From positions 1 to 21,122 of the forward strand of contig CALDMJ010000147.1 of the NCBI GenBank assembly GCA_937914725.1: a DNA stretch of 21,122 bases, written 5' to 3'. Position numbers and translations under genes: made by a program. The notes beneath the pieces were generated by a model that was given only the letters and a program-made list of their open reading frames with translations, made no database searches and was not told the origin of the DNA. Positions 6,947 through 15,551 of the stretch are shown here, piece by piece. The DNA comes from an uncultured Clostridia bacterium (GTDB lineage: Bacteria > Bacillota > Clostridia > Christensenellales > UBA1242). Each line of letters begins with the position of its first letter. The stretch's first letter is position 1.

Positions 6947-9900
6947 TCACTCGCCTTGCGGGTCGGCGGCAACGATTGTCAAAATGCCACTCTCACACGT
7001 TATGTCGTAATTGGCGTTATCTTTTGTGATAGTAATTATTATTTTGTGTGCGCCAACTGAAGTTTCGCTGCAAGAAAGCTCAAACTGAACGTCGTCATTT
7101 AAAATGCTATCCCCTGAAATAGTATATTCAAATTGAGGTGTTTGCCCTTCAACAATTTCAAGGGCTGTTGCAGTGATTGTAAGCACGCGTTTTGTGATTT
7201 CAAGTGTTCCGTTTTCAATAGTCACGTTGAAGTGGTCGCTTGTATTTTGCAAGGTTGCGGTAATTTCATATTCGCCCACGTCCTCGCCTTCTGTGCGCGT
7301 ATAGGTCAAGACGATTTCGTCGCCGTCCAAAAGTTCGTCGCCCTCGTCAAGTTTTGTAAAACTAAACGTCGGATCGACTTCGCCATACTTTTTAGAAGTG
7401 TTGTCAATTTTGACTTTGTACTCGCGCGGCAAAATTTCATACTTCGCGCCGTTGATTGTAACATTATAGTTGTGCTTGTCGTCTTTTTCGGCAGTTTTAC
7501 AAATAATATCATAAGTACCGACGGCTGTTTCTTCGTTCAAAACAATGATGTACAAGTTTGATGGGTCTTGCAAAAAGATTTCGTCCGTGCCCTCGCCAAA
7601 ACTGCAAGTAAAGTCTTTTTCTTCGCCATACTTAAATTTCTTTGCGTCGAGATTGATAATGACATCCGCTTGCTTGATTGTGAGTTTCGCACCGTCACAC
7701 ACTATTTTGTAATTTTCGCTGCCCTCGCTTTCAATGAGTTCAAGATTAATAGTTTGCTCACCGACATCAAGAGATGTGACAACATAGCGATAAGTTATTT
7801 CGTGTGCAATTTGTCCGTTGACTGTGTAGTTAATCTTTGGCGCTACTTTATGCCCGTAAATAATTTCGCTATCTTCGATTGTCGCGACGATTTCGGCTTG
7901 CTTGATTGTTAGTTTTCCCTCATCGATTGAAACAACATAGTTGTTTTTACCCTCAGGAAGAACGGGGGTTGCAACAATGCGGTACTCGCCAATAGTAGAT
8001 GGATATCCGCTTATTTCATTGCCCGCCATATCGTAGTAGTGATACGCAAAATCTACCACATCCGCGTTAGGGTTTTTTGATAAATACTGACTGCCTGCTT
8101 TATACTGAAGTTTGCACGAAAAACTTTCGCCATAATAAATTTCCATATCCAGTGCTTCTAGCAAAATATACGCTTCTCGAATTGCAAGCGTTCCTTTTGA
8201 AAACTCGATTTGGTAGTTTGGAATTTCCTCTTTCAGTGACGTGGTGATATCATATTCACCAACGTCGTTTTCCCACGGCAAGTCAAATGTGAGATTGCTC
8301 AAAACACTGATATTTTCAATGTTCGGGTCACTCTTTTTTTCGTCCAAAACACAAGTTATACTTGAAGAATCAAGGTTTTGGTAGTATGCCATAGTTAACG
8401 CGCCGATATTATAATATAGATACCTCTTTCTAATGGTCAAAACTCCCGTTTCAGTTGAAATGGTATAATTTTTATCCTCTTTTGTGACTTCAAGCGAAAC
8501 CGTATAAGTGCCAACTTCAGTGCCCTCAGGGCGCGTGAAATTGAACTTTAATTTGTGGTCGTCCTTTAGTGGGTCGCCTTCAGCGTCGACGGTGTAGGTA
8601 TAGCTTGGCTCGGGGTCAGCATACGGAATTGTCACATCATCCACTTTTAGTGTAACAAGTGCGGGAGTGATTTTAAATTCCGCATTTTCTATTTTAACAC
8701 TATAGTTGTTTTTTTCTTGAGAAAAGTGAGGAGTAATTACATAAATACCGACATCCTCGCCTTCCCCACGTGTAAGCGTCACCTGTATTTCACTTGCGAA
8801 CGGAACATCATAATGTTCCGAGTCAAATAAGTACGTAAGTTCTGGGTCTGCTTGTCCATAACGCTTTGCCGCATTCTCCGCAAGCAAACAAATGTCGCGT
8901 TGCTTAATTGTGAAAGTTCCTTTGACAACATTCAAACGGTAATTCTTGAGGTCGACATCACAAACAGCATTGATTGCGTAGTTGCCCACATCCTCGCCCT
9001 CATCGCGAACTAGATTGATTTCAATCGTGTCGTCATAAAACAATTTTGTGTGGTCAACTGTATTTTGAGAGTTATACAAAGTGTATGAGTATTCAGGTTC
9101 GTCATACTTATATTTTTTTTCAGCGTTTGCGACGGTAACAATTAGCGTTGCTTGCCAAACATTGACTCTCGCATTATTATACGTCAGTTCATAATCATTT
9201 GTTGTGGCGGTGCAGTTCAAGTTGTATAACCCAGCGTCGTGCAAGTCCTCTGGGTATTCAATAGTGATACCCAAATCTTCCATAGTATCGTCATTTTTCA
9301 GCCCAACAACGCTATAACTAATTGCACTTGGCGTGCAGCCATAATAGAATGACGAGACGCTAACATTGACTTTCGCACTTGCTTTGCGAATGTAAAAGTT
9401 CCCTTCAACAAACTTGACATCATAGTTTGCAGCATTTTCGCCACTTGCGACAAACTTTTGCGATTCGATTATTTTATAGTTTCCAGCGTGTTCACCAACT
9501 TCGCGCGAAAGGTCGCCCGTAATTACTACACCTTCGTCGTAGATTTGCCCTTCAATTCGCTTTGTGAGCGCGACATCACTTGAGCCATAAACCTTTTCTT
9601 TATTGTCCGCTTTGACTTCGATAGTTTGCGGCTGGATGACAAGCTCTACTATACTTTCTCCGACGTAGTTTGCAGTGTTCACAGATGCTTTGACCGTATA
9701 TGCGCCAGCGGCAGTTGGCGGCGTAGTGGTTGCAACACTTTCACCTTGTTTTAAATATTCATAGACGACATTATCATAGTCGTTCGTGACTTCAACCGCT
9801 TGAGGTGCGGCGTTGTAGGTTCGCGTAATCACACCATTGACCGCTTCACCAAAGCGCAAATTCAATGAACCCGTTGTGATTTCAAAGGTCACAGACTTTG

Positions 9901-10216
9901 TTATGTTGCCGTCAAGTGCGCACGCAAAAATTGTTATGCGTCCCGCGCCCAATGTTTCGACCGAAATGAGTGTATCACTGATTTCCTCAATTTTTATCAA
10001 GTCATTTCGAGGCGTCCACCACTCCACGCGCTTGTCAGTAGCCGTTTCAGGCTTGAAAACAACCTGCAATTCAAACGTTTCACCAACGACGACCGTCTGC
10101 GACGGCAGCCCCTCAATTTCGATGTCGTCAAGCGAAACTTCATTACACCCAACAAACATCAAACTCGCAAAGAATACTACTAGACTCAGTCCAAAGTATT
10201 TAACAAAATTTTTCAT
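6947..10216 (-). CDS. Giant MBG-repeat surface lipoprotein
   Basis: 1089 residues. A lipoprotein signal ends in FVGC (Cys24; the -3 residue is Phe rather than the usual Leu). A BIG2-like Ig fold follows at about 25-117 (LPSQTVVVGETFELQVVF). Then come about a dozen MBG-type repeats of ~80 residues. Each opens with a strand and a 'KxYGxxDPxxxY' motif (for example AAKRYGQADPELTY, TSKKYGEVDPTFSF), carries 'EGEDVGxYxI' in the middle and closes with 'NYxVxxxxGxLxIxxR'. Some copies lack the YG motif (ALEIVEGQTPQFEY near the end). There is no C-terminal anchor, so it would be tethered by its lipid and extend outward as a rod. Its role is unknown; adhesion or a stalk is plausible. ATG at 10216 has a GGGTGGG-type site. 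It leads the ung-methyltransferase-rsmA cluster. Confidence 0.85.
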   Translation of the reverse strand: MKNFVKYFGLSLVVFFASLMFVGCNEVSLDDIEIEGLPSQTVVVGETFELQVVFKPETATDKRVEWWTPRNDLIKIEEISDTLISVETLGAGRITIFACALDGNITKSVTFEITTGSLNLRFGEAVNGVITRTYNAAPQAVEVTNDYDNVVYEYLKQGESVATTTPPTAAGAYTVKASVNTANYVGESIVELVIQPQTIEVKADNKEKVYGSSDVALTKRIEGQIYDEGVVITGDLSREVGEHAGNYKIIESQKFVASGENAANYDVKFVEGNFYIRKASAKVNVSVSSFYYGCTPSAISYSVVGLKNDDTMEDLGITIEYPEDLHDAGLYNLNCTATTNDYELTYNNARVNVWQATLIVTVANAEKKYKYDEPEYSYTLYNSQNTVDHTKLFYDDTIEINLVRDEGEDVGNYAINAVCDVDLKNYRLNVVKGTFTIKQRDICLLAENAAKRYGQADPELTYLFDSEHYDVPFASEIQVTLTRGEGEDVGIYVITPHFSQEKNNYSVKIENAEFKITPALVTLKVDDVTIPYADPEPSYTYTVDAEGDPLKDDHKLKFNFTRPEGTEVGTYTVSLEVTKEDKNYTISTETGVLTIRKRYLYYNIGALTMAYYQNLDSSSITCVLDEKKSDPNIENISVLSNLTFDLPWENDVGEYDITTSLKEEIPNYQIEFSKGTLAIREAYILLEALDMEIYYGESFSCKLQYKAGSQYLSKNPNADVVDFAYHYYDMAGNEISGYPSTIGEYRIVATPVLPEGKNNYVVSIDEGKLTIKQAEIVATIEDSEIIYGHKVAPKINYTVNGQIAHEITYRYVVTSLDVGEQTINLELIESEGSENYKIVCDGAKLTIKQADVIINLDAKKFKYGEEKDFTCSFGEGTDEIFLQDPSNLYIIVLNEETAVGTYDIICKTAEKDDKHNYNVTINGAKYEILPREYKVKIDNTSKKYGEVDPTFSFTKLDEGDELLDGDEIVLTYTRTEGEDVGEYEITATLQNTSDHFNVTIENGTLEITKRVLTITATALEIVEGQTPQFEYTISGDSILNDDVQFELSCSETSVGAHKIIITITKDNANYDITCESGILTIVAADPQGE

Positions 10217-10245
10217 TTGCGCCCACCCAAAATTTATTTACATTT

Positions 10246-10275
10246 AGTATACCACAAAAAAGACTTTATTTGCAA
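10246..10275 (-). promoter_or_regulatory. Promoter of the MBG lipoprotein gene
   Basis: On the minus strand TTGCAA (10275-10270), an 18-nt spacer and TATACT (10251-10246) lie about 30 nt before ATG 10216. It may drive the whole cluster through rsmA. Confidence 0.65.
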
Positions 10276-10306
10276 ACATTTTGTATGTTTTATCCACTAT
10301 ATTCAT

Positions 10307-10335
10307 TTGACATTTTTTTGACAAAATGGTAAAAT
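10307..10335 (+). promoter_or_regulatory. Promoter P1 of the beta-helix protein gene
   Basis: TTGACA, a 17-nt spacer and TAAAAT form a near-perfect housekeeping promoter on the plus strand, giving a leader of roughly 110 nt. It overlaps the upstream control region of the divergent lipoprotein gene, so the two giant surface genes could be co-regulated. Confidence 0.7.
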
Positions 10336-10382
10336 GTGCAATTAAAATCACCCATCAATTTACAACTCTTATTTACACTTCT

Positions 10383-10412
10383 TTGACAAACTAGAAACTT
10401 AGTGATTTTAAT
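10383..10412 (+). promoter_or_regulatory. Possible promoter P2 of the beta-helix protein gene
   Basis: TTGACA, an 18-nt spacer and TTTAAT stand about 40 nt before the start codon. The -10 box is weaker than in P1 but placement is good. AAAGGAG lies 5 nt before ATG 10454. Confidence 0.45.
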
Positions 10413-10453
10413 ATTATTATTCATTTTGCAAATAATATCACAAAGGAGAAATT

Positions 10454-12529
10454 ATGAAAACAAGAAACATTGCTTTGTCAATTGTTAGTTGCATTGCACT
10501 TGCACTGTTTTGCGTGGGTGGACAGGCTTTAAACTTTCAAGTGTCGGCAGACGAAGAACCCTCTTACACCAAAGTCGCAGCTCTTGACGAACTCAAAAAC
10601 TCAATCACAAATGGTCAGTACAACATTGAAATTACTAATACAATAACAGTAAATTCAAACCTAAATCTCTCAAATGTAAATTTTTATCTCAATCCTGAAA
10701 ACACAAAAACGTGTTTTACGCTTGATAATGCAACTCTCAATCTTGAAAACTGCACTATCAAAGCAAATTTGACGGCCGATTTTACTAATGACACAAAGTA
10801 TAATCTTCCAGTGGTGGTTGACACGACAAGTGTAAAATACTCATTTATCAATGGTAAAGGCAACTTGACAACAACAAATTGCGAATTTAGCAACATTATC
10901 CTTAATAGTACATCGCAATTGATTAATATTGCAGGCACAGCGGATACGCCATATGAAATTAATTTCTTAAGCACACGTTTTTCAAACATTTCTAGCAACG
11001 GCAACTTGATTCGTGTGGGTTGCACAACTGTCAACTTTGGAACAAGCGAAAAAGCACAAAAATGCACTGTTGAAAATTTGTTTTGCCAAGGCAACGGCGC
11101 ATTCGTTCTAGAACTTAATAACAACATCAACCTTTATGCGATTGACATACTCAATTGTAAATATAGAGGAAACGGATTTTTCTCGGTAAACAACAAAGGA
11201 ATTATCAATTTTTATAGCGGACTTATGCAATACAACACTGGCTACCCAAGAGATGGCGGCTCATGGGGTACACTCATTCATCTTTATGACGGAACAAAGT
11301 TTAATATGTACGGCGGCGAAATCTCTTACAATGTCGGCCGCTGGGCAATCATCGGCACAGGCCGCACAGGACTTGACATTCGCATTGTCGCTGGAAGAAT
11401 TGCGAACAACACCGGAGAAGATGGCACATTCGAAACAATTGAAGGCACACTGGAAATTGAAAAGGATGCCACAATCATTGGCGATGTTTACAACTCCGGA
11501 AGTTCGATGAAAAATTCAGGAACAATCAAAGGAAACATCACGATTGAGGACGGATCCGATACAAGTCCAACTATTGTTGAAAACGACGGCGACATTGACG
11601 GCAATGTCACAATCAAAAACGGTACTTTCAACAACAAAGGCTCAATGAAAGGCAAAATTGATTTTGAAATTTCGACTAACAGTAAAGATGAGCCTATTGA
11701 AACAAATGGTTCACTCACAAATAGCGGCACAATGGATGCTGAAATCAATATGAAGCACGGCACGATTGTCAATGACGGACAATTGCGAGGCAGTGTTACT
11801 GTTGAAAAAGGCAATATCACAAACAACAAAGACTTTTATGCTGACACGACATTAACTGACGGCTCTTTGACAAACGGCGGCACGGTTTACGGTAAAACTA
11901 CTGTCAATGGCGGCGAAGTTATCAATAACAATAACTTCAAAGGCGACATTACTATTAGTGGTGGCACATTCACAAATAATGAAGAATGCAATTCAAATGT
12001 GACGATTGATAGTGGAAACTTTAACAACAACAAAAACGTCACAGGCGAAGTTACAAGCAATGGCGGGACATTCTCAAATGGTAGTGATGCGACTATCACG
12101 GGGAAAGTTACGCTTGATGGCGGAACAATCACCAACAATGGTAAAGTTGACGGTGATATTAACGCAAAAAACGGATTGTTTGACAACAACAATCAAATTT
12201 TTGGTAAAATCATTGCTGCAGGCGGAACATTCACAAACGACGGAAAAATTACAGGCGATGTAACCGCTAGCGGTGATGCGACGTTTACAAACAACGGTAC
12301 TATAAATGGTAGAATTTCGGGTAAAATCACAAACAATGGTACAATCAATGAACCTAATGATTTCACGTGGGTGTATTTTGCGGGCGGCGCGACGTTGCTT
12401 TTACTTATAGCAATCATTGTCGCAATGACTATAGTTGCAAAAAGAAAACACAAAAAGCCTGCTTCTATTCAAATTGATAAGTCAGTTTTGGACAAGACTT
12501 TGCGTGACAAACAAAAAAATGACGACTAA
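10454..12529 (+). CDS. Beta-helix adhesin-like membrane-anchored protein
   Basis: 691 residues. A signal peptide lies at 1-32 (cleavage probably after VSA). Residues 40-330 resemble a right-handed parallel beta-helix of the pectate-lyase/polymorphic-outer-protein kind (LNLENCTI, FNMYGGEISYN, VAGRIANNTG). Residues about 340-630 are short tandem units of ~12-20 residues alternating 'G(T/N)(F/I)TNNG' with 'I.G(D/N)(V/I)T', very rich in Asn, Gly and Thr. A single membrane span (about 640-662) and a 29-residue, mostly charged cytoplasmic tail end the protein. There is no LPXTG. The coil-per-unit repeat suggests a long solenoid standing on the membrane. No catalytic residues are evident, so function is unknown; adhesion or carbohydrate binding is possible. 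The gene is divergent from the MBG lipoprotein gene and ends before a strong shared terminator. Confidence 0.8.
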   Translation: MKTRNIALSIVSCIALALFCVGGQALNFQVSADEEPSYTKVAALDELKNSITNGQYNIEITNTITVNSNLNLSNVNFYLNPENTKTCFTLDNATLNLENCTIKANLTADFTNDTKYNLPVVVDTTSVKYSFINGKGNLTTTNCEFSNIILNSTSQLINIAGTADTPYEINFLSTRFSNISSNGNLIRVGCTTVNFGTSEKAQKCTVENLFCQGNGAFVLELNNNINLYAIDILNCKYRGNGFFSVNNKGIINFYSGLMQYNTGYPRDGGSWGTLIHLYDGTKFNMYGGEISYNVGRWAIIGTGRTGLDIRIVAGRIANNTGEDGTFETIEGTLEIEKDATIIGDVYNSGSSMKNSGTIKGNITIEDGSDTSPTIVENDGDIDGNVTIKNGTFNNKGSMKGKIDFEISTNSKDEPIETNGSLTNSGTMDAEINMKHGTIVNDGQLRGSVTVEKGNITNNKDFYADTTLTDGSLTNGGTVYGKTTVNGGEVINNNNFKGDITISGGTFTNNEECNSNVTIDSGNFNNNKNVTGEVTSNGGTFSNGSDATITGKVTLDGGTITNNGKVDGDINAKNGLFDNNNQIFGKIIAAGGTFTNDGKITGDVTASGDATFTNNGTINGRISGKITNNGTINEPNDFTWVYFAGGATLLLLIAIIVAMTIVAKRKHKKPASIQIDKSVLDKTLRDKQKNDD

Positions 12530-12591
12530 TGTATCGTTTGATTTTAACATTTATAAGCATAAATTTTAAACAATAAACATTAATTTGCAAT

Positions 12592-12636
12592 AAAAAAGTT
12601 ATCCACAAACGTTTAGTTTTTGTGGATAACTTTTTT
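12592..12636. terminator. Bidirectional terminator carrying two DnaA-box sequences
   Basis: A perfect 18-bp stem (12592-12609 with 12619-12636) has a 9-nt loop and A6/T6 runs outside, serving the convergent beta-helix and SDR genes. The SDR stop codon lies at its edge (12635). Each arm contains TTATCCACA (12599-12607, and its complement at 12621-12629), the consensus DnaA box. Confidence 0.88.
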
Positions 12637-13378
12637 AAAATGCGCCGTACATTCCCCCATCGATGCGGATGACTTCATTATTGATAAAGTCGGCTTTATT
12701 TGAGGCGAGAAATAAGACAAGATTGGCGACATCCTGTTCCGCACCTGCTCTATGCAAGAATATTTTTTCTTCTTCCGATTTTATAAAATCTTCGCTCATA
12801 TCTTTGGTTTCGCTTTGTGTCGCGATAAAACCGGGGGCAACGGCGTTTACATTTATATAAGGCGCAAACTGCATTGCAAGGTTGTGTGTCAGCGAAATTA
12901 TGCCCGCTTTTGATGCGTCGTAATCAAAACACATCGGGTAATAGGTGTTAATGCCATTTGTGCTTGCAATATTGATAATTTTGCCGCATTTTTTCTCAAG
13001 CATAAACTCGCCTACTGTTTTACTGACGATAAATGTGCCGACTAGGTTCACATCCAGCACACGCTTGAAATCGTCGATACTTTTGTCACGAAACAATGTG
13101 TCGATTGCAATACTTGCGTTGTTTACTAAAACATCGATTTGCCCAAACTGTTTGATTGTTTGGTAGACGGCGTCTTTGACTTGCTGTTCGCAAGCAATGT
13201 CACATTGAAAAACCGCGCATTTACGTTTGAGTTTTTCGATTTCAGCTTTGACTTCATTTGCAAGCGCTTCATTTTCAAAGTATGTAAGTGCGACATCATA
13301 CCCATTTCTGGCAAACTCTATGGCGGTTGTTCTTCCTATTCCGCGACTTGCCCCTGTTATAAATACTATTCTCCTCAT
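12635..13378 (-). CDS. Short-chain dehydrogenase/reductase, FabG-like
   Basis: 247 residues, the classical SDR length. The NAD(P)-binding motif TGASRGIG is at 8-15, NNAS is at 86-89, and the catalytic set is Asn111, Ser139, Tyr153 and Lys157 (YDASK). The C terminus INNEVIRIDGGMYGAF matches the FabG-like group. Tyr32 sits where many NADPH enzymes carry Arg, so the cofactor is uncertain. FabG itself makes 3-hydroxyacyl-ACP, but with no other fatty-acid genes nearby the substrate cannot be told. AGGGAG lies 5 nt before ATG 13378, and a GC-rich hairpin of the repeat family ends exactly where this site begins, which could affect translation. No convincing promoter is seen in the 190 nt upstream. 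Confidence 0.88.
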   Translation of the reverse strand: MRRIVFITGASRGIGRTTAIEFARNGYDVALTYFENEALANEVKAEIEKLKRKCAVFQCDIACEQQVKDAVYQTIKQFGQIDVLVNNASIAIDTLFRDKSIDDFKRVLDVNLVGTFIVSKTVGEFMLEKKCGKIINIASTNGINTYYPMCFDYDASKAGIISLTHNLAMQFAPYINVNAVAPGFIATQSETKDMSEDFIKSEEEKIFLHRAGAEQDVANLVLFLASNKADFINNEVIRIDGGMYGAF

Positions 13379-13382
13379 CTAT

Positions 13383-13460
13383 TCTCCCTGCGGGGTAGCT
13401 CCCCGCGACTGGTGCGGTAGCGCACGGCTGCGCTTCTTGTCACTGCGCCTAAATTACTTT
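13383..13460 (-). repeat. Hairpin module at the SDR ribosome-binding site
   Basis: On the minus strand GTGCG-CTAC-CGCAC (13425-13412), CAGTC, and GCGGGG-AGCTA-CCCCGC (13406-13390) run directly into the Shine-Dalgarno AGGGAG (13389-13384). GCACCAGT (13415-13408) is the family's conserved octamer. A rival stem AGCGCA/TGCGCT (13434-13419) overlaps the first hairpin, so the two exclude each other. GCGC..CTAAATTA at 13445-13455 echoes 2766-2780. Confidence 0.65.
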
Positions 13461-13520
13461 TATAGGCGGCGAACTTTCTCTTTTGTTTGTATTATTTTGC
13501 TCTATCCGATAGTTCGGCTA

Positions 13521-13558
13521 TAAATAACGCTTTTGCAAGAATGCAAAAGCGTTATTTA
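13521..13558 (-). terminator. Terminator after efp
   Basis: A perfect 17-bp stem (13521-13537 with 13542-13558) closes a 4-nt loop only 9 nt past the efp stop codon. The T run after it on the minus strand is short (TTATTTA is part of the stem), so it may act also as a 3'-end stabiliser. Confidence 0.7.
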
Positions 13559-13566
13559 TGCACACA

Positions 13567-14121
13567 CTATGCGCGTGAAAAATATTTTCCGTCGCACGTT
13601 GTGACGATGATTTTTTCGCCCTCTTTAATAAAGTCTGGAACTCTCAATTTTAGCCCTGTTTCAACAACTGCTTCTTTTGTAGGTTTTGTTGCAGTCGATG
13701 AAAGCGTAGATGGGTCGACACTAACAACTGTCATTTCCAATTTTTCTGGGATAATGATACCAAGCAACTCACCATTGAATGTGACAATGTCGACACTGTT
13801 GTTTTCAATCAAGAAATCCTTGTTATCTGCAATTCTTTCAGCAGGAATTTCAGATTGTTCAAACGTTTCGTTGTCCATAAAATAGTATGTTTCGCCGTCG
13901 TTGTAAAGATATTGTGCGTTGCGACGAGAAATGTGCGCTTCCTCACACTTATAGTTTGTGTTAAAGTTGCGGTCAATTGTGACGCCTGTTTTAACTTTTT
14001 TAATTCTTGTGCTCATAAATGCAGCACCTTTGCCGGGTTTTACGTGCAAAAAGTCGATGACTTGGTATAGGTCGCCATCAATCAAAACGTGCATACCCTT
14101 TTTTACTTCTGATATTTCCAT
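13567..14121 (-). CDS. efp: Translation elongation factor P
   Basis: 184 residues with the three-domain EF-P layout. It rescues ribosomes stalled on polyproline stretches by binding between the P and E sites. The conserved tip loop HVKPGKGAAF is at 26-35; Lys31 is the residue modified in many bacteria. VKTGVTIDRNF, EYLYNDGE-like QYLYNDGETYYFMD and the C-terminal VPDFIKEGEKIIV(x)T(x)DG(x)Y signatures are all present. No modification enzyme gene is near. The start is ATG at 14121 with AGGAG 11 nt upstream; an ATG nearer that site is out of frame. It lies 80 nt downstream of the PnuC-like gene but has its own promoter. Confidence 0.97.
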   Translation of the reverse strand: MEISEVKKGMHVLIDGDLYQVIDFLHVKPGKGAAFMSTRIKKVKTGVTIDRNFNTNYKCEEAHISRRNAQYLYNDGETYYFMDNETFEQSEIPAERIADNKDFLIENNSVDIVTFNGELLGIIIPEKLEMTVVSVDPSTLSSTATKPTKEAVVETGLKLRVPDFIKEGEKIIVTTCDGKYFSRA

Positions 14122-14151
14122 TTGTTTTCATTCTCCTAAAATTTATATTCT

Positions 14152-14181
14152 ATTTTACCCGAAAATCCCCCCATTTGTCAA
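14152..14181 (-). promoter_or_regulatory. Promoter of efp
   Basis: On the minus strand TTGACA (14181-14176), an 18-nt spacer and TAAAAT (14157-14152) stand about 30 nt before the efp start, in the short gap after the PnuC-like gene. Confidence 0.8.
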
Positions 14182-14201
14182 GAGTTTCGCCCCAAAAAGC
14201 A

Positions 14202-15191
14202 TTATTTACTGTCATTATTTTGAAGGTTTTGCACATTATCACCGTTTGGCGCAGGGTGCTTTTTAATATATTGTTGCCATTTTATTAGCCCATAAAGGGA
14301 ATTCATTAAATACCCGAGCGAAAGCACAAGCATTATGTATTGCCCGCTCAATATCCACATAATCGCTTCGACAATTGCTACGCCAATCCACGGCAACCAT
14401 TGTTCCCTAAACCTAAAGACCAAAAACAGTCCGTTGCATACACTGAATGTGTTTGCGAGCGCATCGAGATACCACCAATCAGGCATACTTTCGGCAAGCG
14501 CGCCGATTGTTGTGAAAAGTAACCCTGTGACGACTGAAACAATAAGCACGCCTACAAAAATTGCGAGGTCGCGCGCGTAGTTTACCTTTTTTACGACCGT
14601 GAGAGTATGATTTTTTGAATCGGCTTGTTTTGTCCATTGATAGAACGAAACCCACAAAATAGGAATCCAAAAAATGAGTTCAAATAGTGCGCTGATGTAC
14701 AGCCCATTTGCAAAGTACACAATTGTTTGTGTTGTGTCGTATAAAAAGAATGAGACCACAAATGCCCAACGCGATTGTTTACTTAAAAGCAGCTCGCACG
14801 AACATCCGCCAATGATGACTATAATTTCTACTACGCGCAGCCAACTTGGTTGGCTTGCATCCTCGGGAAAGAAAATGCCAAGCAATATGCCTACAGTGCA
14901 AATTGAAATTAACCATATTTTTTCATACGGCGAATAGTATTTCCAGAGCCTAACAAGCCAGTTCGCGCGCTTTTTCTCATTTGTTCTATTTTTTTCTATT
15001 TTCTCATTTTTTGACTGATTATTAGCTTCTGTTTCTTCTCGCGGCGGCATTTGCACCACATTTTCCGCCTGCGTCATTTCATTTTGTTGCAAAGGTCGCG
15101 TTTCAGATTCTTCTACATCGCCTGCTCTGCCCTCTGCGTTTGATAAATTGCTGTTGTTTTCCTTGTTTTCTAATTTTTCATTTGTTTTCAT
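14202..15191 (-). CDS. PnuC-like nicotinamide riboside/vitamin-precursor transporter
   Basis: 329 residues. About 75 hydrophilic, Asn/Glu-rich residues come first, which is unusual since PnuC proteins normally begin close to the first helix. Seven or eight membrane helices follow (about 91-300). Family-like motifs are ELIFWIPILW at 171-180 and the last helix YLMNSLYGLIKWQQY at 294-308, matching the 'N.YG...W' end of PnuC proteins. PnuC members carry nicotinamide riboside, with relatives for thiamine or riboflavin, by facilitated diffusion coupled to phosphorylation inside. The substrate here is not determined and no kinase is adjacent. The start is ATG 15191 with GGGAG 8 nt upstream. The polar tail may be cytoplasmic. 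Confidence 0.75.
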   Translation of the reverse strand: MKTNEKLENKENNSNLSNAEGRAGDVEESETRPLQQNEMTQAENVVQMPPREETEANNQSKNEKIEKNRTNEKKRANWLVRLWKYYSPYEKIWLISICTVGILLGIFFPEDASQPSWLRVVEIIVIIGGCSCELLLSKQSRWAFVVSFFLYDTTQTIVYFANGLYISALFELIFWIPILWVSFYQWTKQADSKNHTLTVVKKVNYARDLAIFVGVLIVSVVTGLLFTTIGALAESMPDWWYLDALANTFSVCNGLFLVFRFREQWLPWIGVAIVEAIMWILSGQYIMLVLSLGYLMNSLYGLIKWQQYIKKHPAPNGDNVQNLQNNDSK

Positions 15192-15287
15192 AATTAATTC
15201 TCCCTTTATGTAATTAGATAAAATAAAAATAGCGCCGTTCCGTTATAGAAAAGTAACATAACGCCCCATTCCTATCGTAATAATAGT

Positions 15288-15316
15288 ATTATACCACTTA
15301 CATCAAATTAAGTCAA
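15288..15316 (-). promoter_or_regulatory. Promoter and structured leader of the PnuC-like gene
   Basis: On the minus strand TTGACT (15316-15311), a 17-nt spacer and TATAAT (15293-15288) form a very good promoter, giving a leader of roughly 90 nt. The leader contains an inverted repeat CGTTAT/ATAACG and GC-rich flanks but no riboswitch that could be recognised by eye. The rest of the 360-nt divergent gap (15192-15551) is AT-rich and holds only promoter signals for the two flanking genes. Confidence 0.78.
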
Positions 15317-15436
15317 CCAACGCTTTATTTATTAATTTCCAATGTAAATCCTATGCTAAAATTAAATATTTATCTTTCTTTTGAATAAATCACACTTCAC
15401 TTTATAATGTACTTTGTTTTAAATGACAAAAAGTTA

Positions 15437-15465
15437 TTTACTTATTTAAAAAAATATGGTATCAT
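15437..15465 (+). promoter_or_regulatory. Possible promoter of the PLP-enzyme gene
   Basis: TTTACT, a 17-nt spacer and TATCAT lie on the plus strand about 85 nt before the gene. A second -10-like TATAAT at 15523-15528 is closer, but has no good -35 box, so the true start is uncertain. Confidence 0.45.
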
Positions 15466-15551
15466 TATTTATAAATTAAAAGAACAAACTTGTTGGCACT
15501 TATAAAAATTGCTATCGATGATTATAATAGTGCGATAATTATGAGGTAAAT

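Noticed and set aside
13379..13566. Promoter for the SDR gene
   Set aside because: No -35/-10 pair of acceptable spacing was found on the minus strand; the TATAAA at about 13470 lacks a partner.
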